64,000 nt of DNA, from positions 22,649 to 86,648 of the forward strand of contig NZ_JASISZ010000028.1 of the NCBI RefSeq assembly GCF_030063355.1, given 5' to 3'. Shown here piece after piece: positions 25,499-33,534 of this stretch. The stretch comes from Streptomyces sp. PH10-H1 (lineage in GTDB: Bacteria > Actinomycetota > Actinomycetes > Streptomycetales > Streptomycetaceae). The translations under genes and the position numbers were made by a program. Within the stretch, counting starts at the first letter, position 1. Each line of letters opens with the position of its first letter. The notes under the pieces are model-generated. The model had not been told where the DNA came from. It made no database searches and worked only from the letters and a program-made list of their open reading frames with translations.

Positions 25499-25539
25499 AT
25501 GTAAAGAAAACTAGACACCGAGTCTGCTTTGCCTTACAT
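25499..25539. promoter_or_regulatory. inverted ATGTAA/TTACAT arms before membrane-protein operon
   Basis: ATGTAAAG and CTTACAT (one bulge) lie 28 nt apart, with inner AGAC/GTCT arms in between. It is AT-rich for this genome and precedes the operon encoding an XRE regulator, so an autoregulatory operator is plausible. Confidence 0.3.
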
Positions 25540-25546
25540 TCGTGGC

Positions 25547-25975
25547 ATGCCATTCGAAGAGAAGCGTGCGTGGATCATGGGTGGGGTCGCGGTCGGCGCG
25601 TATGCCGTCTATCTGGTCATCGTTCTCGGGCGAGCCGGAAACACCCCGCTCGCCGAAGTGCCGTACGTATCAGCGCTGCTGTGGACCATCGGCGCCGCGA
25701 TCGTGACGTCGATCGTGCTCAATATCGTGGTCGCGATCGCCTCGTCCAAGGACGCCGACAAGAAGGACCAGCGGGACCGGGAGATCCATCGGATCGGCGA
25801 ATACATCGGCCAATCCTTCGTCGTCGCAGGGGGAATGACGGCACTGGGCATGTCGCTGGCCGAACTGGACTACTTCTGGATCTCGAACGTGATCTACCTG
25901 GCGTTCATCCTGTCGGCGATCCTCGGCTCCGTGGCGAAGATCGTCGCCTACCGACGGGGATTCCAGCAATGGTGA
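25547..25975 (+). CDS. small membrane protein paired with HTH regulator
   Basis: A 142-aa protein with four hydrophobic segments (about 12-30, 40-65, 90-108, 115-135) and a charged loop KDADKKDQRDREIHRIGEYI between the second and third. It resembles small DUF2178-like proteins encoded next to an XRE repressor. ATG 25547 is chosen; the upstream in-frame ATG at 25529 lacks an RBS. ATGTAA/TTACAT arms (25499-25539) immediately upstream might form the operator of the downstream HTH protein. Confidence 0.7.
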   Translation: MPFEEKRAWIMGGVAVGAYAVYLVIVLGRAGNTPLAEVPYVSALLWTIGAAIVTSIVLNIVVAIASSKDADKKDQRDREIHRIGEYIGQSFVVAGGMTALGMSLAELDYFWISNVIYLAFILSAILGSVAKIVAYRRGFQQW

Positions 25976-26202
25976 AGCCGACCAGGGTCTCGAACACGAT
26001 CCGGTCCCTCCGATTCGCCCATGGAGAGATGACCCAGGCGGATCTGGCCGAGCGCGTCGGCGCTACCCGGCAGACCGTCATCGCCATCGAACAGGGCCGT
26101 TACTCGCCGTCCCTCGAAATGGCCTTCAAAATCGCCCGGGCGTTCAACGTTCCGCTCGGCGACGTCTTCCAGTACCCGGAAAGCGCAGAGGAGCCAAAAT
26201 GA
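25969..26202 (+). CDS. XRE-family transcriptional regulator
   Basis: A 77-aa protein whose ATG overlaps the membrane-protein stop by 7 bp. The helix-turn-helix is clear: MTQADLAERVGATRQTVIAIE, then KIARAFNVPLGDVFQYPE. It lacks any other domain, typical of compact repressors co-transcribed with a small membrane partner. The stop overlaps the oxidoreductase start (ATGA), so it may control all three genes. Confidence 0.87.
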   Translation: MVKPTRVSNTIRSLRFAHGEMTQADLAERVGATRQTVIAIEQGRYSPSLEMAFKIARAFNVPLGDVFQYPESAEEPK

Positions 26203-27170
26203 AGGCCATCGTGCAGGACAACTACGGATCGACGGATGTGCTGGAGCTCAGGGACATCGACAAGCCCGTGGCCGGCGCTGACGACCTGCTCGTGCGGGTG
26301 CACGCGACGGGAGTCGACCGGGGCGTCTGGCACCTCATGACCGGCCTGCCGTACCTGTTGCGGATCGGGGGCTTCGGCCTCCGCGCGCCCAAGACCCGCG
26401 TTCGGGGGACGGATGTCGCGGGCCGCGTCGAGGCGGTCGGGGTGAACGTGACCCGGTTCCAGCCGGGTGATCCGGTGTTCGGCACCTGCGACGGTTCCTT
26501 CGCGGAGTACGTGTGCGGTCACGAGGACACGTTCGCCCGGGTGCCCGCGAACCTCACCTTCGAGCAGGCGGCGGCCGTACCGACCTCCGCGTTCACCGCC
26601 CTCCAGGGTCTGCGGGACCAGGGGCGGGTGCAGGCCGGGCAGCAGGTCCTGATCATTGGTGCGGCGGGGGGCGTGGGGACCTTCGCGGTGCAGTTGGCCA
26701 AGGCGTTCGGGGCGGAAGTCACCGGTGTGTGCAGCACGACGAAGACGGATCTGGTCCGCTCGATCGGCGCGGACCACGTCATCGACTACACACGGGCCGA
26801 CTTCGCCAGCACGCCGTCGCGCTACGACCTCATCCTGGACATCGCGGGCAACCGTTCGCTGTCCCACCTCCGACGGGCTCTCACTGCGAAGGGAACTCTC
26901 GTCATCATGGGCGGCGAGGAGGGCGGACGGTGGTTCGGAGGCGTGGACCGTCAGCTCCGGGCGCTCCTGCTGTCGCCCTTCGTACGCCAGAACCTGCGCG
27001 TGCTGCTCGCGAGACCCCGCCAGGAAGACCTTCAGTCCTTGGCGGAACTCATCGAGGCCGGCAAGGTCACACCGGTCCTCGACAGGACGTACTCCCTGGG
27101 CGAGGTCCCGGACGCCCTTCAGTATCTGGAAAAGGGTCACGCGCGTGGCAAAATCGTCATCACCGTGTGA
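26199..27170 (+). CDS. NAD(P)-dependent zinc-less alcohol dehydrogenase/quinone oxidoreductase
   Basis: A 323-aa medium-chain dehydrogenase/reductase. GroES-like N-terminus with DLLVRVHATGVDRG and GTDVAGRVEAVG, then the Rossmann motif LIIGAAGGVGTFAVQLAKAF (about 148-167), a cofactor-binding acidic/basic pair near 190, and a C-terminal catalytic helix region. No Cys/His zinc ligands are seen, so it groups with quinone oxidoreductases. It likely reduces quinones or enones using NADPH. Its ATG overlaps the XRE stop. Confidence 0.9.
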   Translation: MKAIVQDNYGSTDVLELRDIDKPVAGADDLLVRVHATGVDRGVWHLMTGLPYLLRIGGFGLRAPKTRVRGTDVAGRVEAVGVNVTRFQPGDPVFGTCDGSFAEYVCGHEDTFARVPANLTFEQAAAVPTSAFTALQGLRDQGRVQAGQQVLIIGAAGGVGTFAVQLAKAFGAEVTGVCSTTKTDLVRSIGADHVIDYTRADFASTPSRYDLILDIAGNRSLSHLRRALTAKGTLVIMGGEEGGRWFGGVDRQLRALLLSPFVRQNLRVLLARPRQEDLQSLAELIEAGKVTPVLDRTYSLGEVPDALQYLEKGHARGKIVITV

Positions 27171-27216
27171 CAGCGCCGAGGTTGTTCCGAGGACGGGAAC
27201 ATACCGCGGACGACCA

Positions 27217-27903
27217 TTAGAGGCGGCGCAGGACCGCAACGACCTTGCCGAGGATGGTCGCATCGTCGCCGGCGATGGGCTGGTAGGCGTCGTTGTGGGG
27301 ATGCAGCCACACATGGCCGTCCTCGCGGCGGAAGCGCTTGACGGTGGCCTCGCCGTCCAGCAGGGCGGCGACGATGTCGCCGTTGTCCGCCACGTCCTGC
27401 CGTCGCACGGTGACCCAGTCGCCCGGCAGGAGATGGGCCCCGATCATGGAGTCGCCGACCACTTCCAGGGCGAACAGCTCGCCGCCGCCCACCAGTTGGC
27501 GGGAGAGCGTGAGGATGTCCTCCACGGACTCCTCGGCGAGGATCGGTGTGCCCGCCGCGATGCGTCCGAGGAGGGGGACGCGCACGGTGGGTGAGGGGGA
27601 AGCGGCGACGCTGAGGGCGTTCTCACTCGGCGCAGCGGAGCGGACCTGGTAGGCGCGGGGCCGGTGCGGGTCGCGTACCAGGAAGCCCTTGCTCTCCAGG
27701 ACCATGAGCTGATGGGCGACCGATGAGGTGCTTCGCAGGCCTACGGCGGCGCCGATCTCCCGCATCGACGGCGGGTAGCCGCGGGTGCGGACGCTGTCCT
27801 CGATCGCGGCGACGATCTGCTCCTGGCGCACGGTCAGTCCGGTCCCGTTGGATCGGGTCCCGGGGGGCCGTCCCAGGCGGCTCGGTCGCGTGGTGCCGTC
27901 CAT
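27217..27903 (-). CDS. lexA: LexA-family repressor (probable paralogue)
   Basis: A 228-aa protein from ATG 27903 with an AAGGAGG RBS. The N-terminal winged helix has [20 protein letters not shown] and [20 protein letters not shown]. The autocleavage Ala-Gly lies in GRIAAGTPI, Ser in GDSMIGAHL and Lys in ATVKRFRRE, giving a full set for self-cleavage after DNA damage. No GAAC..GTTC-type SOS box is visible upstream, and the protein is short, so this is probably a second LexA rather than the main SOS regulator. The longer ORF start has no RBS. Confidence 0.8.
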   Translation of the reverse strand: MDGTTRPSRLGRPPGTRSNGTGLTVRQEQIVAAIEDSVRTRGYPPSMREIGAAVGLRSTSSVAHQLMVLESKGFLVRDPHRPRAYQVRSAAPSENALSVAASPSPTVRVPLLGRIAAGTPILAEESVEDILTLSRQLVGGGELFALEVVGDSMIGAHLLPGDWVTVRRQDVADNGDIVAALLDGEATVKRFRREDGHVWLHPHNDAYQPIAGDDATILGKVVAVLRRL

Positions 27904-28107
27904 GTCGGCCTCCTTCGGCTTCTTGATCGGACACACACCGTAACCCTGCGCCCGCGCGGTAACCAAACAAACTTGCGAAAAATATTCCTCGATCCGATCC
28001 GATCCGTCGCGGCGCGGGGGAATCCCGGCGGAGGGGAGCCGGTGTCCGGGGGCAGCGAGATTCATCCGTGTGCCGTCGATGCCTTCACCGCCCGACGCTC
28101 ACTGCTT

Positions 28108-28493
28108 GTGACGACGATCTACGTACTCGATGGCAGCCTGATCCATACCCTGGAGGACTTCTGGCAGGTGATGGGCGAAGCGGTCAACGGCCCCGGGGGT
28201 TACTTCGGGAAGAATCTCGACGCCTTCAACGACTGCCTCCGTGGCGGCTTCGGAACACCCGACGATGGCGACTTCAGGTCGAATGGCGCGACCATGAGGC
28301 GTCTCAGCGGGCACTCGGCTACCCGGATACCGTCCGTCAATTGGAGATACGACTGGGGCGCTGTCACCCGACGAGTCGTGGGCGGGTCGCGGAGGAGCTG
28401 GCCGCCGCGAAGAGCGGGCGAGGCCCGACGGTCTTCGACTGGCTGACCAAAATTTTCGAAGGCCCGGTCCCCGGCGCGTTGCGGCTTCGATGA
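28108..28493 (+). pseudogene. barstar-like protein with a 1-bp deletion
   Basis: The first frame starts VTTIYVLDGSLIHTLEDFWQ, goes through GPGGYFGKNLDAFNDCLRGG and stops matching barstar after GTPDDGDF. The next frame continues QVEWRDHEASQRALGYPDTV, RQLEIRLGRC and VFDWLTKIF, the expected barstar C-terminus. One base is missing around 28275 (TTCAGGTC where TTCCAGGTC is needed). Barstar proteins inhibit barnase-type RNases as antitoxins. No barnase is nearby. GTG 28108 is the likely start. Sequencing error is the alternative explanation. Confidence 0.7.
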
Positions 28494-28501
28494 GCGCGCG
28501 G

Positions 28502-28535
28502 CGGGCTCGGTGCCATCGTCGTGGCACCGAGCCCG
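28502..28535. terminator. bidirectional intrinsic hairpin between barstar and NRPS cluster
   Basis: GGGCTCGGTGCCA and TGGCACCGAGCCC are exact complements with a 6-nt loop, and one further C-G pair extends the stem. It separates the plus-strand barstar remnant from the end of the minus-strand NRPS operon. Confidence 0.78.
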
Positions 28536-28593
28536 TGGTGAGGCGCTGCTGGGGCGATGCGCCCGGACCGGGTTGGGCGGGCGCATCGTCGTG

Positions 28594-31533
28594 TCAGCCG
28601 CGCGGGGGAGCGGTCATCGCGGCGAGGACGGTGCGCCAGTCCTGGTCGTCCTGTCGCTTGAGCACGGTCGCGAGCCGGTCCGCCCGGTAGTGCCAGTGAT
28701 GGTCCAGATCGCGCTCCGCATCGGGCGCGAACCGTATCGTGCTCGTGCTGCCCAGCAGCCGGGTCAGTTCGGCGGCGAGATCGGACCAGGAGACGTGGCC
28801 GCTGATGGCGTTGGCCACTCCGTGGACCGGCTCGTCGAGGCAACCGGCCAGTGCGCGGGCCAGAGCGTCGCCGTGCACCCAGGCGGGCCCGTACCAGGGG
28901 TGTGCTCCGGCTGCCGGGTCGGGCAGTACGAGCGGCTCCCCGGCCAGGGCAGCCTGGAACAACGTTCCGGTCGCTCCCCACCGCAGCTGCTCGCGCAGCC
29001 GGTCGTGCGCACCCCAGACGAGGGGGGAGCGCACGGCGCTGGCGCCGCCACGGCCCTCGGTCCCGGCGGCCCGCATCAGCAGCCGCTCGCAGCCCACTTT
29101 GGCCAGGCCGTACGGGGTCAGCCGGCCGTGCGGGGCCGCGCCCTCGGGGACCTCGGCGGAGGACGGTTCCCCGTAGGCGTCCACGCTGCTGACGAAGACG
29201 AACGGTCCGCGCCGCCACGCGTCCACCAGCACCCGCATCGCGGCGATGTCCACCTCCGGCCGGGTGAAGGTGCAGGCCGCATGGATCACGGCGTCCACCC
29301 CTGAGCAGGCGGCGCGCAGGCTGTCGAGGTCGGACAGGTCGCCCTCGTACACCTCGACGCCGTCTGCGGCGACCCGGTGTGCCGACTCCGGCCGTGCCAG
29401 CGCGCGCACCGGCCGGCCGAGCCTGGCGAGCTCACGCAGCACGAACGAGCCCACACCGCCCGTGCCGCCGGTCACCAGCACGGTGCCCTCGCGGGTGGAC
29501 GCGGACCGGCGGGCGGGCCGAGGTGTGGCGACGCCGGCGGCGTCGCGTTCGGACTGCCGGGTATCCAGCAGCGCGTTCAGGGCGCGGGGCGTGCGCCGCT
29601 CCATGATGTCCAGGCCGGTGAGCGGCAGCAGTAGCCGTCCGCGCAGCCGTTCGGCGAGCTGGACCGCCATGAGGGAGTGGCCGCCCAGGGCGAAGAAGTC
29701 GTCGTCCGGTGCCGGTTCCTGGCCCAGCAGTTCGGCGAAAGCGCCGAGAACCGTGCGGGCACGTCCGGTATCGAACGGTTGCACCGAGGGGGGTGGCGAG
29801 AGGGCGGGCGCGGGGAGGCCGGGCAGCCGGCCGGTGTCGACGGTTCCTCCGGGCGTCAACGGCAGGGCGTCGAGCAGGGTGACCGCCGCGGGGACGGCGG
29901 ACGGTGCCAGTGCGGAGCGCAGATGGGCGCGGAGCTGATGCGCTCCGGCCCCGGCGACGCCCCGGGGGACGGCCCACGCCAGCGGCGGCCGGTCCGTGAA
30001 CTCCAGCACCACCGCGTCCGCGACATCGGGGTGTGCCCGCAGGAGTTCCTCGGCCGTTCGGGGTGCCGCGCCTGGGGCTGCTGCGGCCGGCTGTACGGGG
30101 AGGCGGGCGAGGGTCAGTTGCGGGTCGGCCGCGACCGCGCTCAGCAGGTGTGCGAATCCGTCGGCCAGCCGCGCGCCCGCTCCGGCGTCCAGCGCGGTGG
30201 CGCTGTGCTGGACGAGGCAGGCCGGGGTCGTCGTCTCCTCGACGCCGAAGGACAGGTCGAACTTGGTCGTGCCCAGATCGATGTCGACCGCCGCTGCGGT
30301 CGTTCCCGGCAGCCGCAGGACGGTCGGTTCCCGCAGTACATCGGCGGTGACGCGCACCAGCGGCATGCCGTCGGCGTTCCGGGCGGCCGCGCCGAGCCGC
30401 TCGACGATCAGGTCGAACGGGACGTCCCGGTGCTCCTGGGCCATGAGCAGCGCCTCTTTCACCCGGTCCACGAGGGTCAGGAAGCCGGGGTCGCCCGACA
30501 GGTCGACGCGTACGGGCAGGGTGTTGACGCACAGCCCGACGAGGCCGCGCATCGCCGTACCGGTGCGGTGGCTGCTCGCACAGCCGATGAGCAGGTCGTT
30601 CTCACCGGTCGCGCGGTGCAGCGCCGCGAAGGACGCGGCGAGGACGACGGTGAACAGGGTCGTACTGCGCTCGCGCGCCAAGGTGCGCAGGCCCGGCAGT
30701 ACGCCGTCCGGCAGAGGAACGGTGTGGGTGCGCCCGGTCCCGCCTGCCGGGCCGGGTCCTGTCCTGGCGGCATCAGGGCCTGTCCGGGCGGAACCGTCGT
30801 CGGCGCGGGCCGGTCCGGGCAGCGATACGGGGGTCGCTCCGGCGAGCCGTCGCGCCCAGTGCTCCAGGCCCTCGGCGAGCCGTCCCGCCGACTCCTGCTC
30901 CCGGCGGGCGAACTCGGCGTACTGGGGGGCCGGTTCGAGCCGGTCCTGGCGGCCTTCGCGGGCGGCGGCGTACAGCTCCGCCAGTTCCGCGGCCACCGTC
31001 TCCAGCGATCCGCCGTCCACCGCGATGTGATGGAGGGTCAGCAGCACCGTGTGGTCATGCTCCGCGTGCCGCAGGACGAGCACGCGCAGGGCAGGGCCGG
31101 CCGCGAGGTCGAACGGGCGCGCCGCCTCCCGGGCCAGCTGATCCGTGCCGTCGCCTACGGCGTCCGTGGTGGCGACGGGTACCGGGGCCGGGGCTTCGAC
31201 CTGCTGGAACGGCTCGCCCTCGTGGTGGCCGTACCGGGTCCGCAGGATTTCGTGCCGGCTCACCAGCGCGGTCAGGGCGGCGGCGAGGGTGTCCACGTCG
31301 AGCGGGCCGCCGACCCGGGTGGCGAACGGCACGCTGTAGAGCGCCCCGCCCAGTCGGAGGCGGTCCATCAGCCACATGCGGCGCTGGGCGTGCGAGAGCG
31401 GCACCGGTCCGGTGCCGGCGGCGGGAGTCCCGGCCGGCGGCTCCGCGGCCGGGCGGTTGCGGGCGCGCGAGCGGGCCGCGCGCAGGAGTGCTTCCTGCCG
31501 GGCGGTTGCTGTGGGGCGGGAGTCGGTGGTCAT
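28594..31533 (-). CDS. NRPS terminal protein: C - A remnant - T - extended SDR
   Basis: A 979-aa protein. Condensation domain 43-470 has the active HHIAVDG (168-174). Residues 493-572 look like only the C-terminal A subdomain (EELLRAHPDVADAVVL and LPLTPGGTVDTGRLP); the whole ATP-binding core is absent and the A10 Lys is replaced by Thr, so no adenylation can occur here. The T domain (587-658) has GGHSLMAV with phosphopantetheine Ser 620. The C-terminal domain (684-979) is an extended short-chain dehydrogenase (VLVTGGTGGVGSF, FVFVSSVDAYG, YGLAK). It could release the chain reductively as aldehyde or alcohol, though it resembles an epimerase/dehydratase fold more than a classic NRPS R domain. 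Its ATG overlaps the upstream stop. Confidence 0.85.
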   Translation of the reverse strand: MTTDSRPTATARQEALLRAARSRARNRPAAEPPAGTPAAGTGPVPLSHAQRRMWLMDRLRLGGALYSVPFATRVGGPLDVDTLAAALTALVSRHEILRTRYGHHEGEPFQQVEAPAPVPVATTDAVGDGTDQLAREAARPFDLAAGPALRVLVLRHAEHDHTVLLTLHHIAVDGGSLETVAAELAELYAAAREGRQDRLEPAPQYAEFARREQESAGRLAEGLEHWARRLAGATPVSLPGPARADDGSARTGPDAARTGPGPAGGTGRTHTVPLPDGVLPGLRTLARERSTTLFTVVLAASFAALHRATGENDLLIGCASSHRTGTAMRGLVGLCVNTLPVRVDLSGDPGFLTLVDRVKEALLMAQEHRDVPFDLIVERLGAAARNADGMPLVRVTADVLREPTVLRLPGTTAAAVDIDLGTTKFDLSFGVEETTTPACLVQHSATALDAGAGARLADGFAHLLSAVAADPQLTLARLPVQPAAAAPGAAPRTAEELLRAHPDVADAVVLEFTDRPPLAWAVPRGVAGAGAHQLRAHLRSALAPSAVPAAVTLLDALPLTPGGTVDTGRLPGLPAPALSPPPSVQPFDTGRARTVLGAFAELLGQEPAPDDDFFALGGHSLMAVQLAERLRGRLLLPLTGLDIMERRTPRALNALLDTRQSERDAAGVATPRPARRSASTREGTVLVTGGTGGVGSFVLRELARLGRPVRALARPESAHRVAADGVEVYEGDLSDLDSLRAACSGVDAVIHAACTFTRPEVDIAAMRVLVDAWRRGPFVFVSSVDAYGEPSSAEVPEGAAPHGRLTPYGLAKVGCERLLMRAAGTEGRGGASAVRSPLVWGAHDRLREQLRWGATGTLFQAALAGEPLVLPDPAAGAHPWYGPAWVHGDALARALAGCLDEPVHGVANAISGHVSWSDLAAELTRLLGSTSTIRFAPDAERDLDHHWHYRADRLATVLKRQDDQDWRTVLAAMTAPPRG

Positions 31534-33533
31534 CGGGCGTTCCCTGTCGGCAGGTCGAGAGCGGGGTCGAGGTCGTCGCCGAGGTCGTCGCCGAGGTCGT
31601 CCGCGAGGTTGGCGAGCAGGACGCGTTCCAGGACCGCGGCATGCGCGGCCACGGTCGGGGTGAGGAAGAATTCAGCGAGCGGCAGATCCACTCCGAGGTC
31701 CTTGCGCAGGTCGTCGACGACGGACAGGGCGAGCAGGGACTGCCCGCCCAGGGCGATGAAGTCGGCGTCCGGGTCGGTGACCTCCATGCCGAGCGACAGG
31801 CTCCACGCCCGGGCCACGGCTTGTTCGATCGGGCTGAGTTCGGCGCTGCCCGCGCCGCTGGTGGCCTCGGTGACGGCAGCGTCGCCGAGGTCGGCCAGGG
31901 CCCGCCGGTCCACCTTGCCCGAGGCGGTCAGCGGCAGGCGGTCCACCACCGTCCACTCGTCGGGAACGAGATGGGCGGGCAGCCGCCCGGCGAGCCTGGC
32001 GCGCAGGGTCTCCGTGCGCGGCACCGGCCCCGGTGCGGGGACGAGGAAGGCCGCGAGCCGGACGTCGTCGCCGGTCCGGTGGCGTACCACCACCGCGGCG
32101 TCGTCCACATCGGGCTCCTCGCGCAGGGCGTACTCGATCTCCCCCGGCTCGATTCGGAATCCGCGGACCTTCACTTGGTCGTCCGCGCGCCCGTGGAAGT
32201 CCAGGATGCCGTCGGGGCGGGCGGAGACGAGGTCGCCGCTGCGGTAGAGGCGTCCGTGGGCCGGATGGTCGACGAAGCGCTCTGCGGTCAGTTCTGGCAG
32301 GCCGACGTATCCGTTCGCGAGCCGGGTGCCGCCGATCCACAACTCGCCCTGGGTGCCTGCGGGTACGGGTTCTCCGTCCGCGTCCAGGAGATGGGCCGTG
32401 GCTCCGGCTACCGGACGTCCGATCGGGATCTGGCCGTCGCAGTCGGCGTCCGTGACCCTGTGGGCGGTGGCGAAGGTCGTCGTCTCGGTCGGGCCGTAGC
32501 CGTTGACCAGTTCCAGCCAGGGAAAGGCCCGCAGGACGACGCGGGCCTGCTGGGCCGCCATCGCCTCCCCGCCGACGACCACGGTGCGCAGAGCGCCGAA
32601 CAGCCGCGACCGGCGCGCGGCGAGCTGGTGGAAGAGCGCCGTGGTGAAGAAGGCGACAGTGACACCGTGCCGCTCCACCTGGTGCGCCAGATCCTCCAGC
32701 GAGGGCCGCTCCGCACTGCAGACCGCGACGGCCGCACCATTGGCGAGCGCCGACCACACCTCGAAAGTGGACGCGTCGAAGGTGGCCGGGGAGTGGAACA
32801 GCACCCGGTCGCGCGGGGTGATCGTCGCGTAGTCGGGAGCGGTCACCAGGGCGGCGATACCGCCGTGGGTGACGGCCACGCCCTTGGGGCGCCCGGTCGA
32901 GCCGGAGGTGAACATCACGAACGCGACACCGTCCGGGGCGTACGCGGCGGGGCCGGGGGTGCCGGTGAGCGCGGACCGCGTATGCGGCACGGCCCACTGG
33001 GACGGCAGCACCATCGCCCGGTCGGCGGGGATGCCTGTGGCTTCCAGGAGTTTGCTGTCGCCCAGGGTCAGTGTCGCCGCCGTGTCGGCGAGCATCGCGG
33101 CGGTACGCGGCCACGGGTGCGCCGGGTCCAGCGGAACGCAGGTCGCTCCGGCCCACCACAGGGCGAGTTGGGCTATGACCGTGCGAGCGGAGCGCGGGAC
33201 GAGCAACGCAACCCGGTCGCCGGGACGCACCCCACGGTTGTGCAGCTCGGCGGCCAACCGCTGTGCGGATAAGAGGAGTTGCTCATACGTCAGGGTGGTT
33301 TCGCCGTCCGTCACGGCCAGCGCGTGCGGGGTCCGTTCGGCATGGCGGGCGACCTGGGCGATCACGCCGCCGTCCGGGCGGTGGTCCGCCTCGGTTGCCG
33401 GCTGAGTGCGGTCGGTGGGCACGGGCTGTTCCTTCCGAAGGACGGGGGCCGCCTGCGGGGCGGTGGACGCGGTGCGGTGGTTCGCGGTGGACGCGGTGGA
33501 CGCGGTGGGGTGGTTCCCGGTCGGGTCCGGCAT
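31530..33533 (-). CDS. NRPS A-T didomain, aliphatic-type substrate
   Basis: A 667-aa protein. Adenylation domain about 60-560 with FTSGSTGRPKGVAV, NGYGPTETTTFAT, YRSGDL and the catalytic Lys in SGKVDRR, followed by a T domain (FIALGGQSLLAL). Aligning to the GrsA Phe pocket by eye, the specificity residues read DAFFVGGTFK, close to the valine-type DAFWIGGTFK; a branched aliphatic residue is my guess. The N-terminus is low-complexity, and GTG 33422 with GGAAGGAA upstream is a strong alternative start. The C-terminus carries a DDLG repeat. No C domain is in the same protein. Confidence 0.88.
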   Translation of the reverse strand: MPDPTGNHPTASTASTANHRTASTAPQAAPVLRKEQPVPTDRTQPATEADHRPDGGVIAQVARHAERTPHALAVTDGETTLTYEQLLLSAQRLAAELHNRGVRPGDRVALLVPRSARTVIAQLALWWAGATCVPLDPAHPWPRTAAMLADTAATLTLGDSKLLEATGIPADRAMVLPSQWAVPHTRSALTGTPGPAAYAPDGVAFVMFTSGSTGRPKGVAVTHGGIAALVTAPDYATITPRDRVLFHSPATFDASTFEVWSALANGAAVAVCSAERPSLEDLAHQVERHGVTVAFFTTALFHQLAARRSRLFGALRTVVVGGEAMAAQQARVVLRAFPWLELVNGYGPTETTTFATAHRVTDADCDGQIPIGRPVAGATAHLLDADGEPVPAGTQGELWIGGTRLANGYVGLPELTAERFVDHPAHGRLYRSGDLVSARPDGILDFHGRADDQVKVRGFRIEPGEIEYALREEPDVDDAAVVVRHRTGDDVRLAAFLVPAPGPVPRTETLRARLAGRLPAHLVPDEWTVVDRLPLTASGKVDRRALADLGDAAVTEATSGAGSAELSPIEQAVARAWSLSLGMEVTDPDADFIALGGQSLLALSVVDDLRKDLGVDLPLAEFFLTPTVAAHAAVLERVLLANLADDLGDDLGDDLDPALDLPTGNAR

Positions 33534-33534
33534 G

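Noticed and set aside
27904..27990. SOS box upstream of the LexA paralogue
   Set aside because: No GAAC-N-GTTC-like palindrome was found between the gene and the barstar region.
29677..32247. 856-aa plus-strand ORF opposite the NRPS genes
   Set aside because: Antisense shadow of the C-T-SDR and A-T genes, with no recognisable domain.
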